DNA of 64,000 nt from Cernens ardua (GCF_051251085.1 NZ_JBPCZH010000006.1:1-64000), one strand, 5' to 3'; positions 8,988 through 19,034 are shown, counted from the first letter of the stretch. The notes: generated by a model from the sequence alone, not told the origin. Numbers and translations are program-made.

Positions 8988-10040
8988 TTAGGTATCTGAT
9001 GAATGGTTCAACGTTTTAAGCAGACCATCCTTGAAAGTGGTAGTTGGCTGCCAGCCTGTCACCTGCTCAAAAATCGGGTTGTCATGACATACCCAATCAG
9101 AGTGAGTAATTTCACTCACCTTGCCGGGTGTTAGCATGGGAGAATATCCCAGTAAACGCGAGGCTGCCAAATTGGTATACCCGAAAAGGCGGAGAACCGA
9201 CGCAGGAATTGATAGCCGGCGGATAGGCTTATCCTTTTTCAATGCCTCAGCCGCCTGTGTCAGCAGGATATTCCAATCATAACCTGCTTCGCGCCCATCA
9301 TCTATTTCATAACGCGCATTAACACATTTCGCAGGGTCAGTTCGTAACCATTTAATGATAGCATCGACCAGATCATCCACATAGATCAGGGATAACCGCC
9401 CTTGAGCAGCTCCGGGAACAGGTACCAGCCCCTTCACCATACTGTTGAATACAGGGAGCATTTCTTTATCACCGGGGCCATACACTGCCGGTGGACGCAC
9501 GATCATCCAATTGAGCGCGGCCTCACTGGTTTCAAGCAGTCTTTCCCCTGCACGTTTACTGGCAGCATAATCGGAGAGCTCAGGTTCACGGGCAGCCAAT
9601 GACGATATCTGTACAAAACGTTGACAGGTAGAAGAGGTATTGGCTGCATTAATGGCAGCCCAGGTACCAACGACATTCACACGGTCGAAATCAGCACGGT
9701 TTTTTCCCCTGACGGCTCCCGCACAATGTACCAGCGCAGAAGCATCCTCAAGCAATGCAGACAACGCTGCGGCATCATTCAGCTGCCCCTTTACCCATTC
9801 AATGCCATCGCTCTGCTCCAATTTTCCAACAGGACTCGAGCGATACAGGGCTTTCACCTTAAAACCTGCATCCAACAGCTTTTCACACAGCCGACTACCG
9901 ATAAAACCTGTTGCTCCAGTAACCGCAATGGTAGTGGCTTGAGTCTCCACTTGCGAGGGTGGCTCTGATCGAGCAGTATTGGATGAAAACATTGAATCAC
10001 TAGAAGGCTTGTTGGTCGAAGGATCATTCACAAGGGACAC
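8988..10040 (-). CDS. NAD-dependent epimerase/reductase, ceramide reductase (CerR)-like
   Basis: An extended short-chain dehydrogenase with the Rossmann motif VTGATGFIGSRL near residue 40 and the catalytic YAASK near residue 158. In Caulobacter the epimerase gene in this position encodes CerR, which reduces the keto group of the oxidised ceramide. That role here is inferred from gene order. The N-terminus is uncertain: the first 38 residues are a Ser/Asn-rich extension, and a GTG at 10031 has a better-spaced AGGG than the GTG at 10040. The gene is upstream of acp and spt in the same operon. Confidence 0.82.
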   Translation of the reverse strand: MSLVNDPSTNKPSSDSMFSSNTARSEPPSQVETQATTIAVTGATGFIGSRLCEKLLDAGFKVKALYRSSPVGKLEQSDGIEWVKGQLNDAAALSALLEDASALVHCAGAVRGKNRADFDRVNVVGTWAAINAANTSSTCQRFVQISSLAAREPELSDYAASKRAGERLLETSEAALNWMIVRPPAVYGPGDKEMLPVFNSMVKGLVPVPGAAQGRLSLIYVDDLVDAIIKWLRTDPAKCVNARYEIDDGREAGYDWNILLTQAAEALKKDKPIRRLSIPASVLRLFGYTNLAASRLLGYSPMLTPGKVSEITHSDWVCHDNPIFEQVTGWQPTTTFKDGLLKTLNHSSDT

Positions 10041-10138
10041 CCTGGCTCAATTGCCTAACGCCGATTGACGCGAGACTCTGCGTTTACTTTGCATTGGCTG
10101 AATTTACATCCTCAAGAATTCGCATCCCACTATATGAA

Positions 10139-10172
10139 ACAATCGGAGCCCCACAAGGGGTACTCCGATTGT
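10139..10172 (-). terminator. Long perfect hairpin downstream of the acyl ligase
   Basis: ACAATCGGAG at 10139-10148 pairs exactly with CTCCGATTGT at 10163-10172, and CCCC/GGGG closes a short ACAA loop inside. On the minus strand it follows the acyl ligase stop by about 30 bases and is followed by TTTC. It probably separates the ligase transcript from the epimerase-acp-spt transcript. Confidence 0.65.
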
Positions 10173-10202
10173 ATATCACAGAAAAGACGAATCCTTCACT
10201 GC

Positions 10203-11999
10203 TTAGACTGCCGCTTTTCTGGAAGAGCCATCGCCTTCTTTCTGGGCTAGACGCTCAAGGTATCCTATACGTGTCGCCGAACGTGACAGCTTGCCTGAAG
10301 AGGTTCTAGGCAATGTATGGCGTGGAACCAGCTCAACAAGACATACAACACCCAGTTCTTCATAAACCTGACGACGGATTTGGGCTTCCAACACCTTGTT
10401 TTCCTCGGTGTGGAGCATATTGGTTTGAACGACAACAACGGCAACTTCAGTGCCATCTTCCTGAGTCAAACCAAATGCAGACGCATCACGGGTACGAACC
10501 TTAAGCTGCTTTTCAGCAATAGCTTCAATATCCTGCGGCCATATGTTACGGCCATTAATGATGATCATATCCTTGTGACGGCCCGTGATAACCACTTCAC
10601 CATCTACCAGATAGCCTACATCACCCGTATCGTACCAGTTATCTTCAAAAAGAACCTTGGCCGTTTCTTCCGGACGCTTATAGTAGCCTGTCATCAAACT
10701 GGGGCCATGTATGAGGATACGTCCCACTTCCTTTTCTGAAAGTTCGACATCATCATCATTCACGATCTTGATTTTATGATGTGGCATAGGCTTGCCACAA
10801 CGAACAAAGCCACGCCCAGTCCCTTTGGCGACAGGTGTCACCTTGAGATTGTCGGTCAGGTCGTCCGGATCAATCCAGTCGACCTTTACTCCTTCACGCA
10901 GTGGCGAAAAACTGATGGCCAGCGTATTTTCAGCCATACCATATGATGGAACAAAAGAGTCCTTGCGAAAGCCTGTTGGCTCAAAGGTTTCAGCAAAGCT
11001 GTCCAGCACACTGGGGTGAATCGGTTCGGCCCCGACACCGGCTACCCGCCAATGTGAAAGATCATAATTTTCAACATCCGAGGGGCGTACACGGCGTGCA
11101 CACAAATCGTAGCCAAAAGGCGGCGCATAAGCGACAGTTCCCTTGTTCTGATGCATCAGCTCAAGCCAACGACGCGGACGCATGGCAAACTCACGCGTAT
11201 CAAGGTAATCAATCGAACGCTGGCTCGAAACAACCGTCAACAAACAGCCAATCAACCCCATGTCATGATAGAAGGGAAGCCATGAACTAAAACGGTCATC
11301 CTCTACCATCTGAACACCGGATTTCACAGAGCCCTGAATATTTGCCATCAACGCATGCGCCTTGATCATGGCAGACTTCGGAAAGCCAGTGCTACCTGAG
11401 GTGAACTGCATGTAGGAAATTTCGTCAGGCTGGGTTGGCGTGATCTCGGAGATATCAACAGGCGCCAACTCATCGAAAACTTCCGGCGTGCCCTGCATGA
11501 CAAGATCCAGGGACTCGGAGGCTTCACCAAGAAAACCGGCAAAGGACTCTGAACAAACCGCAACACGCGCACCACAGCTCGTCAGCATGCCCTTGAGCTT
11601 TTCAACATAGGCAGCATGACCGCCCAGATTGATGCTGGCAGGCAACGCAACAGGCACAAGCCCCATATACTGACAAGCAAAGAAGAAACGCAGGAAATAG
11701 GGCGCAGTTTCACCCACAATCGCGATACATGAGCCGCGAGGCAACTTCAAGGATGCAAGCTTGCATGCCAGCGCTGTCGCCTGTTCCCGCAGCTCGGCAT
11801 AGGTAAGCACAGTCGCAAGCTTCCCACCGGCGTAGAAATTGGCACCGGTAGTTCCCGTAGCTGCATAATCCAGCGCTTCGGCCAGGTTTGCAAAATCGGC
11901 GTAACGTAAAGGAATAGTATTGATGGTGGGGGTAGGCTGCCCCGAAAGCTTTATCGCCGATTCTTGTGAATTCATCGAAGTATTATTTGAAAGAGACAA
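10203..11999 (-). CDS. Fatty acyl-AMP ligase / acyl-ACP synthetase of the sphingolipid-like locus
   Basis: A 598-residue adenylate-forming enzyme. The AMP-binding signature QFTSGSTGFPKSAM is near residue 206, YDTGDVGYLVDGEVVITGRHKDMIIINGRN follows in the C-terminal part, and RTSSGKLSR contains the catalytic lysine at the end. (These are shown in pieces; each fits the FAAL/acyl-CoA synthetase family.) It would activate a fatty acid and load it on the nearby ACP. The start is uncertain: TTG at 11999 opens the frame and an ATG lies at 11975. The set ligase, epimerase, ACP, SPT matches the Caulobacter CC_1165-CC_1162 order. Confidence 0.87.
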   Translation of the reverse strand: MSLSNNTSMNSQESAIKLSGQPTPTINTIPLRYADFANLAEALDYAATGTTGANFYAGGKLATVLTYAELREQATALACKLASLKLPRGSCIAIVGETAPYFLRFFFACQYMGLVPVALPASINLGGHAAYVEKLKGMLTSCGARVAVCSESFAGFLGEASESLDLVMQGTPEVFDELAPVDISEITPTQPDEISYMQFTSGSTGFPKSAMIKAHALMANIQGSVKSGVQMVEDDRFSSWLPFYHDMGLIGCLLTVVSSQRSIDYLDTREFAMRPRRWLELMHQNKGTVAYAPPFGYDLCARRVRPSDVENYDLSHWRVAGVGAEPIHPSVLDSFAETFEPTGFRKDSFVPSYGMAENTLAISFSPLREGVKVDWIDPDDLTDNLKVTPVAKGTGRGFVRCGKPMPHHKIKIVNDDDVELSEKEVGRILIHGPSLMTGYYKRPEETAKVLFEDNWYDTGDVGYLVDGEVVITGRHKDMIIINGRNIWPQDIEAIAEKQLKVRTRDASAFGLTQEDGTEVAVVVVQTNMLHTEENKVLEAQIRRQVYEELGVVCLVELVPRHTLPRTSSGKLSRSATRIGYLERLAQKEGDGSSRKAAV

Positions 12000-12924
12000 C
12001 TCATCACCCCACGCTTAGCGTCGGTCAATTACCTTCATGCAGGTGTAAACGTTTGGCAAAACATACATGACCAAAATTGGCACCTGACCATAACGTACCT
12101 CAGCATATCCATTCGAGAGACTGCCGATAGCAAGTCGAGCGATTTTAGGCCCGCCCCGCTGTTGATACGGGAGCGTATGGTCACCAACTCATTACGGTAT
12201 CATCGCATTATATACCAAAAGAAAACAGCATGTCTTTGAATACTATTTGCGATGTTACTGTGGTAATCGAACCCTGACGAACAGGATTGAGGCAGCATTC
12301 AGCCAAGAAGACTATTGCAAACCGCTAAACAACCCAATGAAAAAGCATCACGGAACATACAATATTGTATGTATATTCCAACACGCTAACCACAGATTTG
12401 AACAGATCTCGAACGAAAAAATTCTGCCGTAAATTTATAGGGCGCATATGATAGCAGAGTTTCATCCACGATTCCTCCCCCAAAATGCGATCAATTTACA
12501 TAAATTTACGAATTCCGCCCAACCAATGAGTTTGATGTGCCTATAACCGGCGAATATTCGTGATATAAAGGGTAAATCTGTTAAAGAAATGGCAGGTGAA
12601 CAAAGAAAAAAACGTGTCAGACAATGCTGTCTCCCCTTCATGCCAACTAAAATGGCATAATAGAGTACGTATCGAGTGAAAACTTTCCTCTTTACTCACT
12701 CATTCATCTTTTTTGCACAATATCGGTTCAATTCAGGTTAAAGAGTGTCTGAAAATGAGGCACTCCGGTCGCGTTTTCCAGCTGGAAACGCTGCCCACCC
12801 AGAAGTATGGATGAAGGTATGTCGAACAATATGAGACGTTCGTGGTCAACGTCCAAACACAAGGCAACCATGAAAAAGGCTGCTTGAGTAGAACTCGTGT
12901 AACGCTTGTAAACAGGAACACGCA
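12000..12924. other. 925-bp intergenic region between divergent acyl ligase and lptF copy A
   Basis: No gene is supported here. The short open frames (61-93 codons) have neither ribosome sites nor protein-like composition. The region is AT-rich in its middle and must carry two divergent promoters. The last 180 bases before lptF are less AT-rich and could be a remnant of a coding sequence, but I find no long frame in it. Confidence 0.5.
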
Positions 12925-13995
12925 TTGATCATCTTTCGCTATTTGATTCGGGAAATCCTGATCACCATGGGGGCCATTGCAGCCGTTTTGTTGCTGGTCA
13001 TCATGGGGAATCAATTTATTGGGTATATCAACGATGCCGCCGATGGTGACTTCCCGATCAACCTTGTGAGCACGCTGATGCTGTATCAGGTGCCCAGCTT
13101 TCTTCAGTTGATTCTCCCCATGGCCTTCTTTCTGGGTTATCTGATGGCCTATGGTCAGTTATATCTGAATTATGAAATGATCGTGATGCAGGCTTGCGGC
13201 TTCAGTCCAATGAAGCTGCTCAGCTATGCGTTATGGCCGGGTATGATAACCGCCCTCATCGTGGCTGCCTGCTCCTTATGGTTAACACCTATTGGATTGC
13301 ACAACAATGCCGTCAGTATGAATACACAAAGTTCACGACTGGATTTCAGTGTGATAACACCGGGGCGTTTTCAGGATATCGGGCATCATAGAACGGTTTA
13401 TGTATCGAAAATGACCAATCATGGCACTCAAATTCAGAATATTTATGTGCTCGATACTCAGCCGGGTAAAACATCATCTGTCATCCGTGCCGAAACCGGC
13501 TCCCAATTTACTGATTCGCAGCAGGGCAATCGCTATCTCAGACTCTCCAACGGATTTGAATACAAGGTTACGCCTGGTCAGGGCAATGCGGAGGTATCCT
13601 CGTTTGATCACTACTACCGTATCATCCAGCGCAACACGGCGGTTGATAGCGATGCAGGCCCGGAACAGATGTCAACAGGCAGTCTATTAACAGAGGGTGG
13701 TAGTCAAGCCATTGGTGAAATTCAGTATCGTATCAGCCTTGTACTGATGGTACCGATTCTTGCCCTTCTGGGAATTTCTCTCTCACGTCTCAATCCCCGG
13801 CAGGGCCGCTTCGCGAAACTCTTGCCCGCCCTTCTGCTCTATATTGTGTATGTCAGCCTGATCATTGCCGCAAAGGATACTGTACAGTCCGGCAAACTCC
13901 CCGCCATGATTGGTGTATGGCCAGTACATATCCTCTTTTTATTGCTGGGATTATGGCTCGCTTATCGAACTTACGGGACAAGAGGTAAACGCTGA
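12925..13995 (+). CDS. lptF: LptF copy A, LPS export ABC transporter permease
   Basis: LptF with LptG and LptB2 extracts lipopolysaccharide from the inner membrane and hands it to LptC/LptA. The 356-residue protein has the YjgP/YjgQ layout: three N-terminal membrane segments, a periplasmic beta-jellyroll region in the middle, and three C-terminal membrane segments. The start is a TTG preceded by AGGAA. It is clearly homologous along its whole length to the second lptF at 17683-18747, but diverged. Its stop overlaps the lptG start (TGATG). The copy next to pepA is in the usual place, so this one is the extra pair. Confidence 0.88.
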   Translation: MIIFRYLIREILITMGAIAAVLLLVIMGNQFIGYINDAADGDFPINLVSTLMLYQVPSFLQLILPMAFFLGYLMAYGQLYLNYEMIVMQACGFSPMKLLSYALWPGMITALIVAACSLWLTPIGLHNNAVSMNTQSSRLDFSVITPGRFQDIGHHRTVYVSKMTNHGTQIQNIYVLDTQPGKTSSVIRAETGSQFTDSQQGNRYLRLSNGFEYKVTPGQGNAEVSSFDHYYRIIQRNTAVDSDAGPEQMSTGSLLTEGGSQAIGEIQYRISLVLMVPILALLGISLSRLNPRQGRFAKLLPALLLYIVYVSLIIAAKDTVQSGKLPAMIGVWPVHILFLLLGLWLAYRTYGTRGKR

Positions 13996-15065
13996 TGTTC
14001 AACAGGTTCGATCGCTATGTCGCACGCAATGTCGTCGCTGCGACGCTGATTACTGAAATTATTCTGGTCGCTTTATACTTCGGCATTATCTTTATTAACA
14101 AGCTGGGGGGAATTCAGGGGAATTATGGCGTGGGTGCTTCTTTCATTTATCAATGTCTGCGTATTCCCTGGCGTATATATCAGTTCGCTCCCCTTTCTGT
14201 TTTGCTCGGCGCTTTAATAGGGCTGGGAAACATGGCGGCATCCAACGAGCTAACAGCCATGCGGGCGGCAGGATGTTCGATTGCCAGGCTGACTTTCTCA
14301 GCAATAAAACCCTTGTTGGTTATTAGCCTTCTCGTCATGGCGATGGGGCAGTGGGTTATTCCCTCTTCCGAGCAAGCGGCACAGGATTACCGTGCTACAA
14401 AACAACAACAGGGACAAGAAGTTGATTCGACAGACAACGGATTATGGCAGTTGGATCACGGCAACGCTTACCATTTTGATGCCATCCGATCGAATGGTAC
14501 GTTATTGGGTATTGTCCGCTACGAATTTGACGGTACAAGGCTGATAGAGGCAGATACTGCTCAGTCTGGTACATATGATCATCAGCAGCGCCAATGGATT
14601 TTGCACAACGTCCAACGCACAAACTTCAACAATGACAGTGTCTCGCCAAGTCATACCGATACCATGCTCTGGCAAACAGATCTTACACCGACATTGTTGT
14701 CACGCATGCTTATTGATCCTCAAACACAATCGATCAGCAGCCTGTGGGATCTGGCACACTATCAACGTGATCAACATACAAGTAGTAGTACGACCAGCCT
14801 TTATATGTGGCAGAAAATTTTACAACCGCTCTCCTTCATCAGTCTTATGTTGATGGCGGCATCGTTTGTTTTTGGTCCGCTACGTTCCAAGTCAGCCAGT
14901 ACACGTATTTTCATCGGGGTTGTGATCGGCCTGTGTATTCACTATCTACAACAGATTATGGCTCCGCTCTCGCTGCTGTATGGAATTCTTCCCGTATTGG
15001 CCGTGCTTTTGCCAATAGTGTTATGCACGTTGTTAGGGCTGTATCTATTCAGTAAAAATAAATAG
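13995..15065 (+). CDS. lptG: LptG copy A, LPS export ABC transporter permease
   Basis: Partner of the preceding LptF copy, 356 residues, with the same six-segment membrane topology and periplasmic middle domain. FDRYVARNV at the N-terminus, SNELTAMRAAG in the cytoplasmic coupling region and FVFGPLRSKSA near residue 291 are shared with the other LptG in the window, so the pair arose by duplication or by acquisition of a related pair. It overlaps lptF by one base. A bidirectional-looking terminator follows at 15278-15317. Confidence 0.88.
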   Translation: MFNRFDRYVARNVVAATLITEIILVALYFGIIFINKLGGIQGNYGVGASFIYQCLRIPWRIYQFAPLSVLLGALIGLGNMAASNELTAMRAAGCSIARLTFSAIKPLLVISLLVMAMGQWVIPSSEQAAQDYRATKQQQGQEVDSTDNGLWQLDHGNAYHFDAIRSNGTLLGIVRYEFDGTRLIEADTAQSGTYDHQQRQWILHNVQRTNFNNDSVSPSHTDTMLWQTDLTPTLLSRMLIDPQTQSISSLWDLAHYQRDQHTSSSTTSLYMWQKILQPLSFISLMLMAASFVFGPLRSKSASTRIFIGVVIGLCIHYLQQIMAPLSLLYGILPVLAVLLPIVLCTLLGLYLFSKNK

Positions 15066-15277
15066 CTCATCAAAGACCAACGAAGGAAGAGGGTTATCCT
15101 CTTCCTTGTTTTTTCTCCTGTATAGCCCACTGTCCTCCTTCATACTCCTTATGAATACATGTTGCTGATAATGAGCCCGCATGCAGAGCGCCAACTATCG
15201 CTTAACTGCGCAACAACGCCCTGTTATAAGAAGAGCTGGTTTCTGGTTACATGCACCTCTTTCATTGACACATACTA

Positions 15278-15317
15278 AAAAAGCAGCGACACGGTAAAAC
15301 CATGAGCGCTGCTTTTT
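15278..15317. terminator. Intrinsic terminator between lptG copy A and exbB
   Basis: AAAAAGCAGCG at 15278-15288 pairs perfectly with CGCTGCTTTTT at 15307-15317. The A-tract and T-tract on either side make it usable on both strands, which suits the convergent lptG and exbB genes. Confidence 0.8.
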
Positions 15318-15497
15318 AATCAGGTGAATCAGCTCGAGTAGCTGTGGTGCGAGTCACTGGAGCTCAAGCAAATGTGAGTTGAGTAACCGTAGTTTTATCA
15401 GCCGTAGTTTTTACCAGCCACCGTTTTAGTAGCTATTTTGGTTATCGTGAAACGAGAGATGCTTCCCATCGTGGACTTTCACCTTCCATAGGAATAA

Positions 15498-16325
15498 TCA
15501 CTGCTTCGGCTGTGCTTTAGTGCCATCCAAATGGAAGCCCACCTCCTGCGATAGACGATAGAACTCCTCAGAGAAATTCTCCATATCACCAGAGGCGATT
15601 TTCAAGCGCCGAATAAAGTAGTTGTATATCAAAACAGCGGGGACCGCCGCTGCAATACCAACGCCAGTAGCAATCAGTGCATGACCAATTGGACCTGCAA
15701 CACTCCCAAGGTCAGCCTGCCCTGTTTCACCAATGTGCACCAGAGCCTCCATAATCCCCCATACAGTCCCAAAAAGGCCTATGAACGGAGCTGTACTACC
15801 AATACTGGCCAGGATCGCAAGGCCACTTTCCAGAGAACGTTTTTGCAGCTGCATTTGACGTCGCAGACTACGCACCAAGCGTTCGCCACGATTGACCTGA
15901 CCTACTAGCGCGCTATTGTGCTGAGTCAGGTCACGGCCAGTAATAACATCAAAACCAGTGCGGGCAAGGGTGACGACAGCACCAGCATTTACATCCAGCG
16001 AGCTCTCACCTTCCAGCAGGCTATCAGATGCCCAGAACTGCTTGAGGAAACGTTTGCGCTGTGCCTGGAAGCGCCCAAACTGGAGCCCTTTGATCAACAA
16101 CATCGCCCAACTAATGATTACAAAGGCTACCAATACCCACAACACAGCAGGAACCACATAGTTGGCGGCAGGGCTCGCCAGCAAAGACTGCCCCATCATG
16201 TTGGGACTTGCAGGCTCGACTGTATGGGCATCATGCGCAGGTGATTGTGTTTGCACCTGCTGTTGATCAGTAGAAGGCGCCTGACTGGTAGAAGACGCGC
16301 CGTTATTGTTGTGTTCGTCCATCAT
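15498..16325 (-). CDS. MotA/TolQ/ExbB-family proton channel protein, ExbB-like, orphan
   Basis: A 275-residue ExbB/TolQ-type protein. The first 50 residues are Gln/Ser/Pro-rich and periplasmic or disordered. Membrane segments lie at about 55-78 and in the ASIGSTAPFIGLFGTVWGIM and GPIGHALIATGVGIAAAVPA stretches, the family's most conserved part. ExbB uses the proton gradient with ExbD to drive TonB. No exbD or tonB is adjacent, so it is an orphan here. It lies 287 bases downstream of lptG copy B, on the same strand. Confidence 0.88.
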   Translation of the reverse strand: MMDEHNNNGASSTSQAPSTDQQQVQTQSPAHDAHTVEPASPNMMGQSLLASPAANYVVPAVLWVLVAFVIISWAMLLIKGLQFGRFQAQRKRFLKQFWASDSLLEGESSLDVNAGAVVTLARTGFDVITGRDLTQHNSALVGQVNRGERLVRSLRRQMQLQKRSLESGLAILASIGSTAPFIGLFGTVWGIMEALVHIGETGQADLGSVAGPIGHALIATGVGIAAAVPAVLIYNYFIRRLKIASGDMENFSEEFYRLSQEVGFHLDGTKAQPKQ

Positions 16326-16612
16326 TCATTCCCGGGTTTATCAAGAGAGTGACCACGTCGATATGCGTCTGGCAGAGGGCTCACTCATTGGCGCTGATGG
16401 CAATTCAGCAGTGACAACTCCTAGCTTCCAACAACGTTTATATCCAACGACTGTCTCATAACAAAGACAGGATTGTTTTAATCCTGATAACGATACTATA
16501 CCTTCACCAAGGTAAATAAAAACAGTTCTCCCAAGATTAAAATACCAAATCTTCAGCTTCTCTTTACCCTTTATATTTCCATTTACCCAATGGCATGCTA
16601 AACACGGGTGCG

Positions 16613-17683
16613 CTACCCTCCGCGACGCAACAAATAGAGCCCAGCGACGTAGCACAGGATAATCGGCACCAAAACAGCCCACAACGGCGAAAAGCCGAAA
16701 ATCAATGAAGCGGGTGAAAGCAAGTCCTGTAAATACTTGAAACAGAGCCCGACAACAATCCCCATGAAAATACGTGTACCCGCCGCTTTCGAACGCAATG
16801 GACCAAAGACAAATGATGCCGCAATTAACATCAGTCCCATGAACGCGAGGGGCTGAAGAACCTTTTGCCAGAAGGCCAGCCAGGTGGAATTACTGTTGAT
16901 ACCCTGGTTGTCCTGATAGCGTGCATATTCCCACAAGGACGTAATGGGTTGGGTATCTACATCCTGTGTCACCAACTTCAAAAAGGATGGATCAAAATGG
17001 GTTTCCCAATGGCTACTTTGAAGTTGGAAAGATTGCGTGTGATCATCGTTTGTAAATCGGGTACCGCGGATATTCTGCAATGTCCAGTCATGTGTTTCCG
17101 GGTTCCAGTAAGCAAAATCCGCATAACTGGCTGATACCAGGCTTTTCCCCTGATATTCATAACGAGCCACGCCCACCAGGCTGTTGTCAGACTGAACCGC
17201 CCCGATGCGATAAAAGGTATTACCATCGATCTGCCAGGTGCCATGAATCACCGAAGCATTTCGGCCCTGCTGCATTTTTTCGACCTGATAGACCTGAGCA
17301 TATTGCTCTGTTCTGGGGACAACCCATTGTCCCAGCGCCATGACCAGTACAATAACAACCAGTAAAGGCTTCAGGATCGAAATCGTCAGGCGAAAGATAG
17401 AGGTACCGGCTGCGCGCATTGCAGTCAGCTCATTGCTGCTGGCCATACTGCCAATACCCAAGAGGCCGCCCAGTAGTACTGCCAAGGGTGCATATTCGTA
17501 GGTTCGCCAGGGAAGCCGCATACACTGATAAACAAAGGCCTGTAGTGTCCCGTAATCCCCTTGCAGGTGATTTAGTTCAGCCAGATAGGAAAGCGCAAAA
17601 TCCAGCACCAACAGGGTAAATTCAGTTATGAACATTGCCGCCAGTACATTACGCGCAACGTAGCGATCAAAAATACTGAACAT
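16613..17683 (-). CDS. lptG: LptG copy B (at the usual pepA-adjacent site)
   Basis: A 356-residue LPS-export permease with the same topology as copy A: N-terminal MFSIFDRYVARNV, coupling region SSNELTAMRAAGTSIF and C-terminal FVFGPLRSKAAGTRIFMGI. The ATG at 17683 overlaps the lptF stop (TGATG), exactly as in copy A; a TTG at 17686 is in frame but less likely. Being divergent from pepA, this pair is in the order commonly found in gammaproteobacteria and is probably the housekeeping pair. Confidence 0.93.
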   Translation of the reverse strand: MFSIFDRYVARNVLAAMFITEFTLLVLDFALSYLAELNHLQGDYGTLQAFVYQCMRLPWRTYEYAPLAVLLGGLLGIGSMASSNELTAMRAAGTSIFRLTISILKPLLVVIVLVMALGQWVVPRTEQYAQVYQVEKMQQGRNASVIHGTWQIDGNTFYRIGAVQSDNSLVGVARYEYQGKSLVSASYADFAYWNPETHDWTLQNIRGTRFTNDDHTQSFQLQSSHWETHFDPSFLKLVTQDVDTQPITSLWEYARYQDNQGINSNSTWLAFWQKVLQPLAFMGLMLIAASFVFGPLRSKAAGTRIFMGIVVGLCFKYLQDLLSPASLIFGFSPLWAVLVPIILCYVAGLYLLRRGG

Positions 17684-18747
17684 CAACGTACCCTCTGCTT
17701 ACCAAACGTTTTGCGTAACAGCCACACACCCAGCGCTAGAAACACGATATGGATGGGCCAGACCCCAATCATGGGCGAGAGCTTTCCGTTATGCATCATG
17801 TTTTGTGCAGCGATCAACAAGCTAAGGTAAATAACAAAAAGAACAATCGCTGGGAGCAACTTGGCAAAACGTCCGTGCCGCGGATTCACTTTCGATAGTG
17901 ACATCGCCAATACCGCTAAAATGGGGATCATCAGCGCCAGGCTGATGCGGAATTCCAACTGTCCAAGTGCATCGTCATCATGGGTAGCAAGCAACGTGGT
18001 CGTCGGAAGCATTTCCGGTGCATTCAGCTCATAGGAAGATTGCGGTGTCTGTACCAGAAATGCGTAAGAACCAAAGCTTAACTTCTGCGCCACCTCACTC
18101 CCCGGGGTAATGACGTAGCGGATGCCATTGCTTAGCTGGAGGTATCGGCTATGAGTGTGGGGGTCGGTGAACTGATAGCCTTCGTCAGCACGGGTCAGAA
18201 TCTGTTCACCGTCATGATCTTCACTGATAAAAACCTGCTGTAATCGAGTGTTGTTATCCGCAAGATGAGAGGCATACACCGTGCGGTGCCCAATATTTTG
18301 AAAACGCCCCGGTGTCAGCACACTGAAATCCAAATGGGATTTTTGGTTATCAAGCGCCTTTGCACTGGCCGACAAGCCCGCCGGAGTCAACCAAAGCGAG
18401 CACATCCCCACAAGGATTGCAGCTATAATCCCCGGCCAAAGCGATATACTCAATAATTTGGAAGGACTGTAACCGCATGCCTGAAGTACGGTCATTTCAC
18501 TGCTCATGTACAGTTGGCCATACGCCATCAGGAACCCGAGGAAGAAAGCCAGCGGCATGATGAGCTGCACGAAACTGGGTAAGTGAAACAACATGAGATC
18601 ACCTACCAGACTCACTGGGAGTTGCCCTGCGGCCGCCTGTGCGAAATAGCGAATAAATCGGCTGCCCATGATGATAAGCAACAGCACGAATGCGACGGCC
18701 AGCATGGTAATCAGAATTTCACGAATCAAATAACGAAAAACGACCAA
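17683..18747 (-). CDS. lptF: LptF copy B (at the usual pepA-adjacent site)
   Basis: A 354-residue LPS-export permease. I place the start at the TTG at 18747, which has GGAGACC upstream and makes the N-terminus (FRYLIREILITM) line up with copy A, also a TTG start; the frame is open to 18783. The membrane segments LLLIIMGSRF, LIMPLAFFLGFLMAYGQLY and the C-terminal trio are intact. Divergent from pepA with about 290 bases between them. Confidence 0.92.
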   Translation of the reverse strand: MVVFRYLIREILITMLAVAFVLLLIIMGSRFIRYFAQAAAGQLPVSLVGDLMLFHLPSFVQLIMPLAFFLGFLMAYGQLYMSSEMTVLQACGYSPSKLLSISLWPGIIAAILVGMCSLWLTPAGLSASAKALDNQKSHLDFSVLTPGRFQNIGHRTVYASHLADNNTRLQQVFISEDHDGEQILTRADEGYQFTDPHTHSRYLQLSNGIRYVITPGSEVAQKLSFGSYAFLVQTPQSSYELNAPEMLPTTTLLATHDDDALGQLEFRISLALMIPILAVLAMSLSKVNPRHGRFAKLLPAIVLFVIYLSLLIAAQNMMHNGKLSPMIGVWPIHIVFLALGVWLLRKTFGKQRVR

Positions 18748-19034
18748 CGTAAGGTCTCCGTCTCCGGGAGGCAAAAAAAGCATGCATCAGGTATCAATCT
18801 GCTACCTGCAAGCCTGTGATTTTTTGAATCATTATCAGGTTTGAGATCATTATGTCATATAAGTTCGCACCACAGAAAAAAGCGTGCGGAAACATGAATG
18901 TGGTGTACTACATTGCATCTCCCCCTCAAAGCCACCACCATAATGCATATTATCGTGCAACAACGCATACTTGTCTTTAAAGAGAGAAATGCTGCACGAG
19001 ATTTGATTTATTGATAATAAACACAGGAGTTTCC

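Noticed and set aside
12247..12432. Open frame of 61 codons in the large gap before lptF copy A
   Set aside because: No ribosome site and no protein-like pattern.
15498..16325. ExbB-like gene as a third Zorya-type component
   Set aside because: It has the short ExbB/TolQ architecture without a long tail and lies 30 kb from the ZorAB-like pair.
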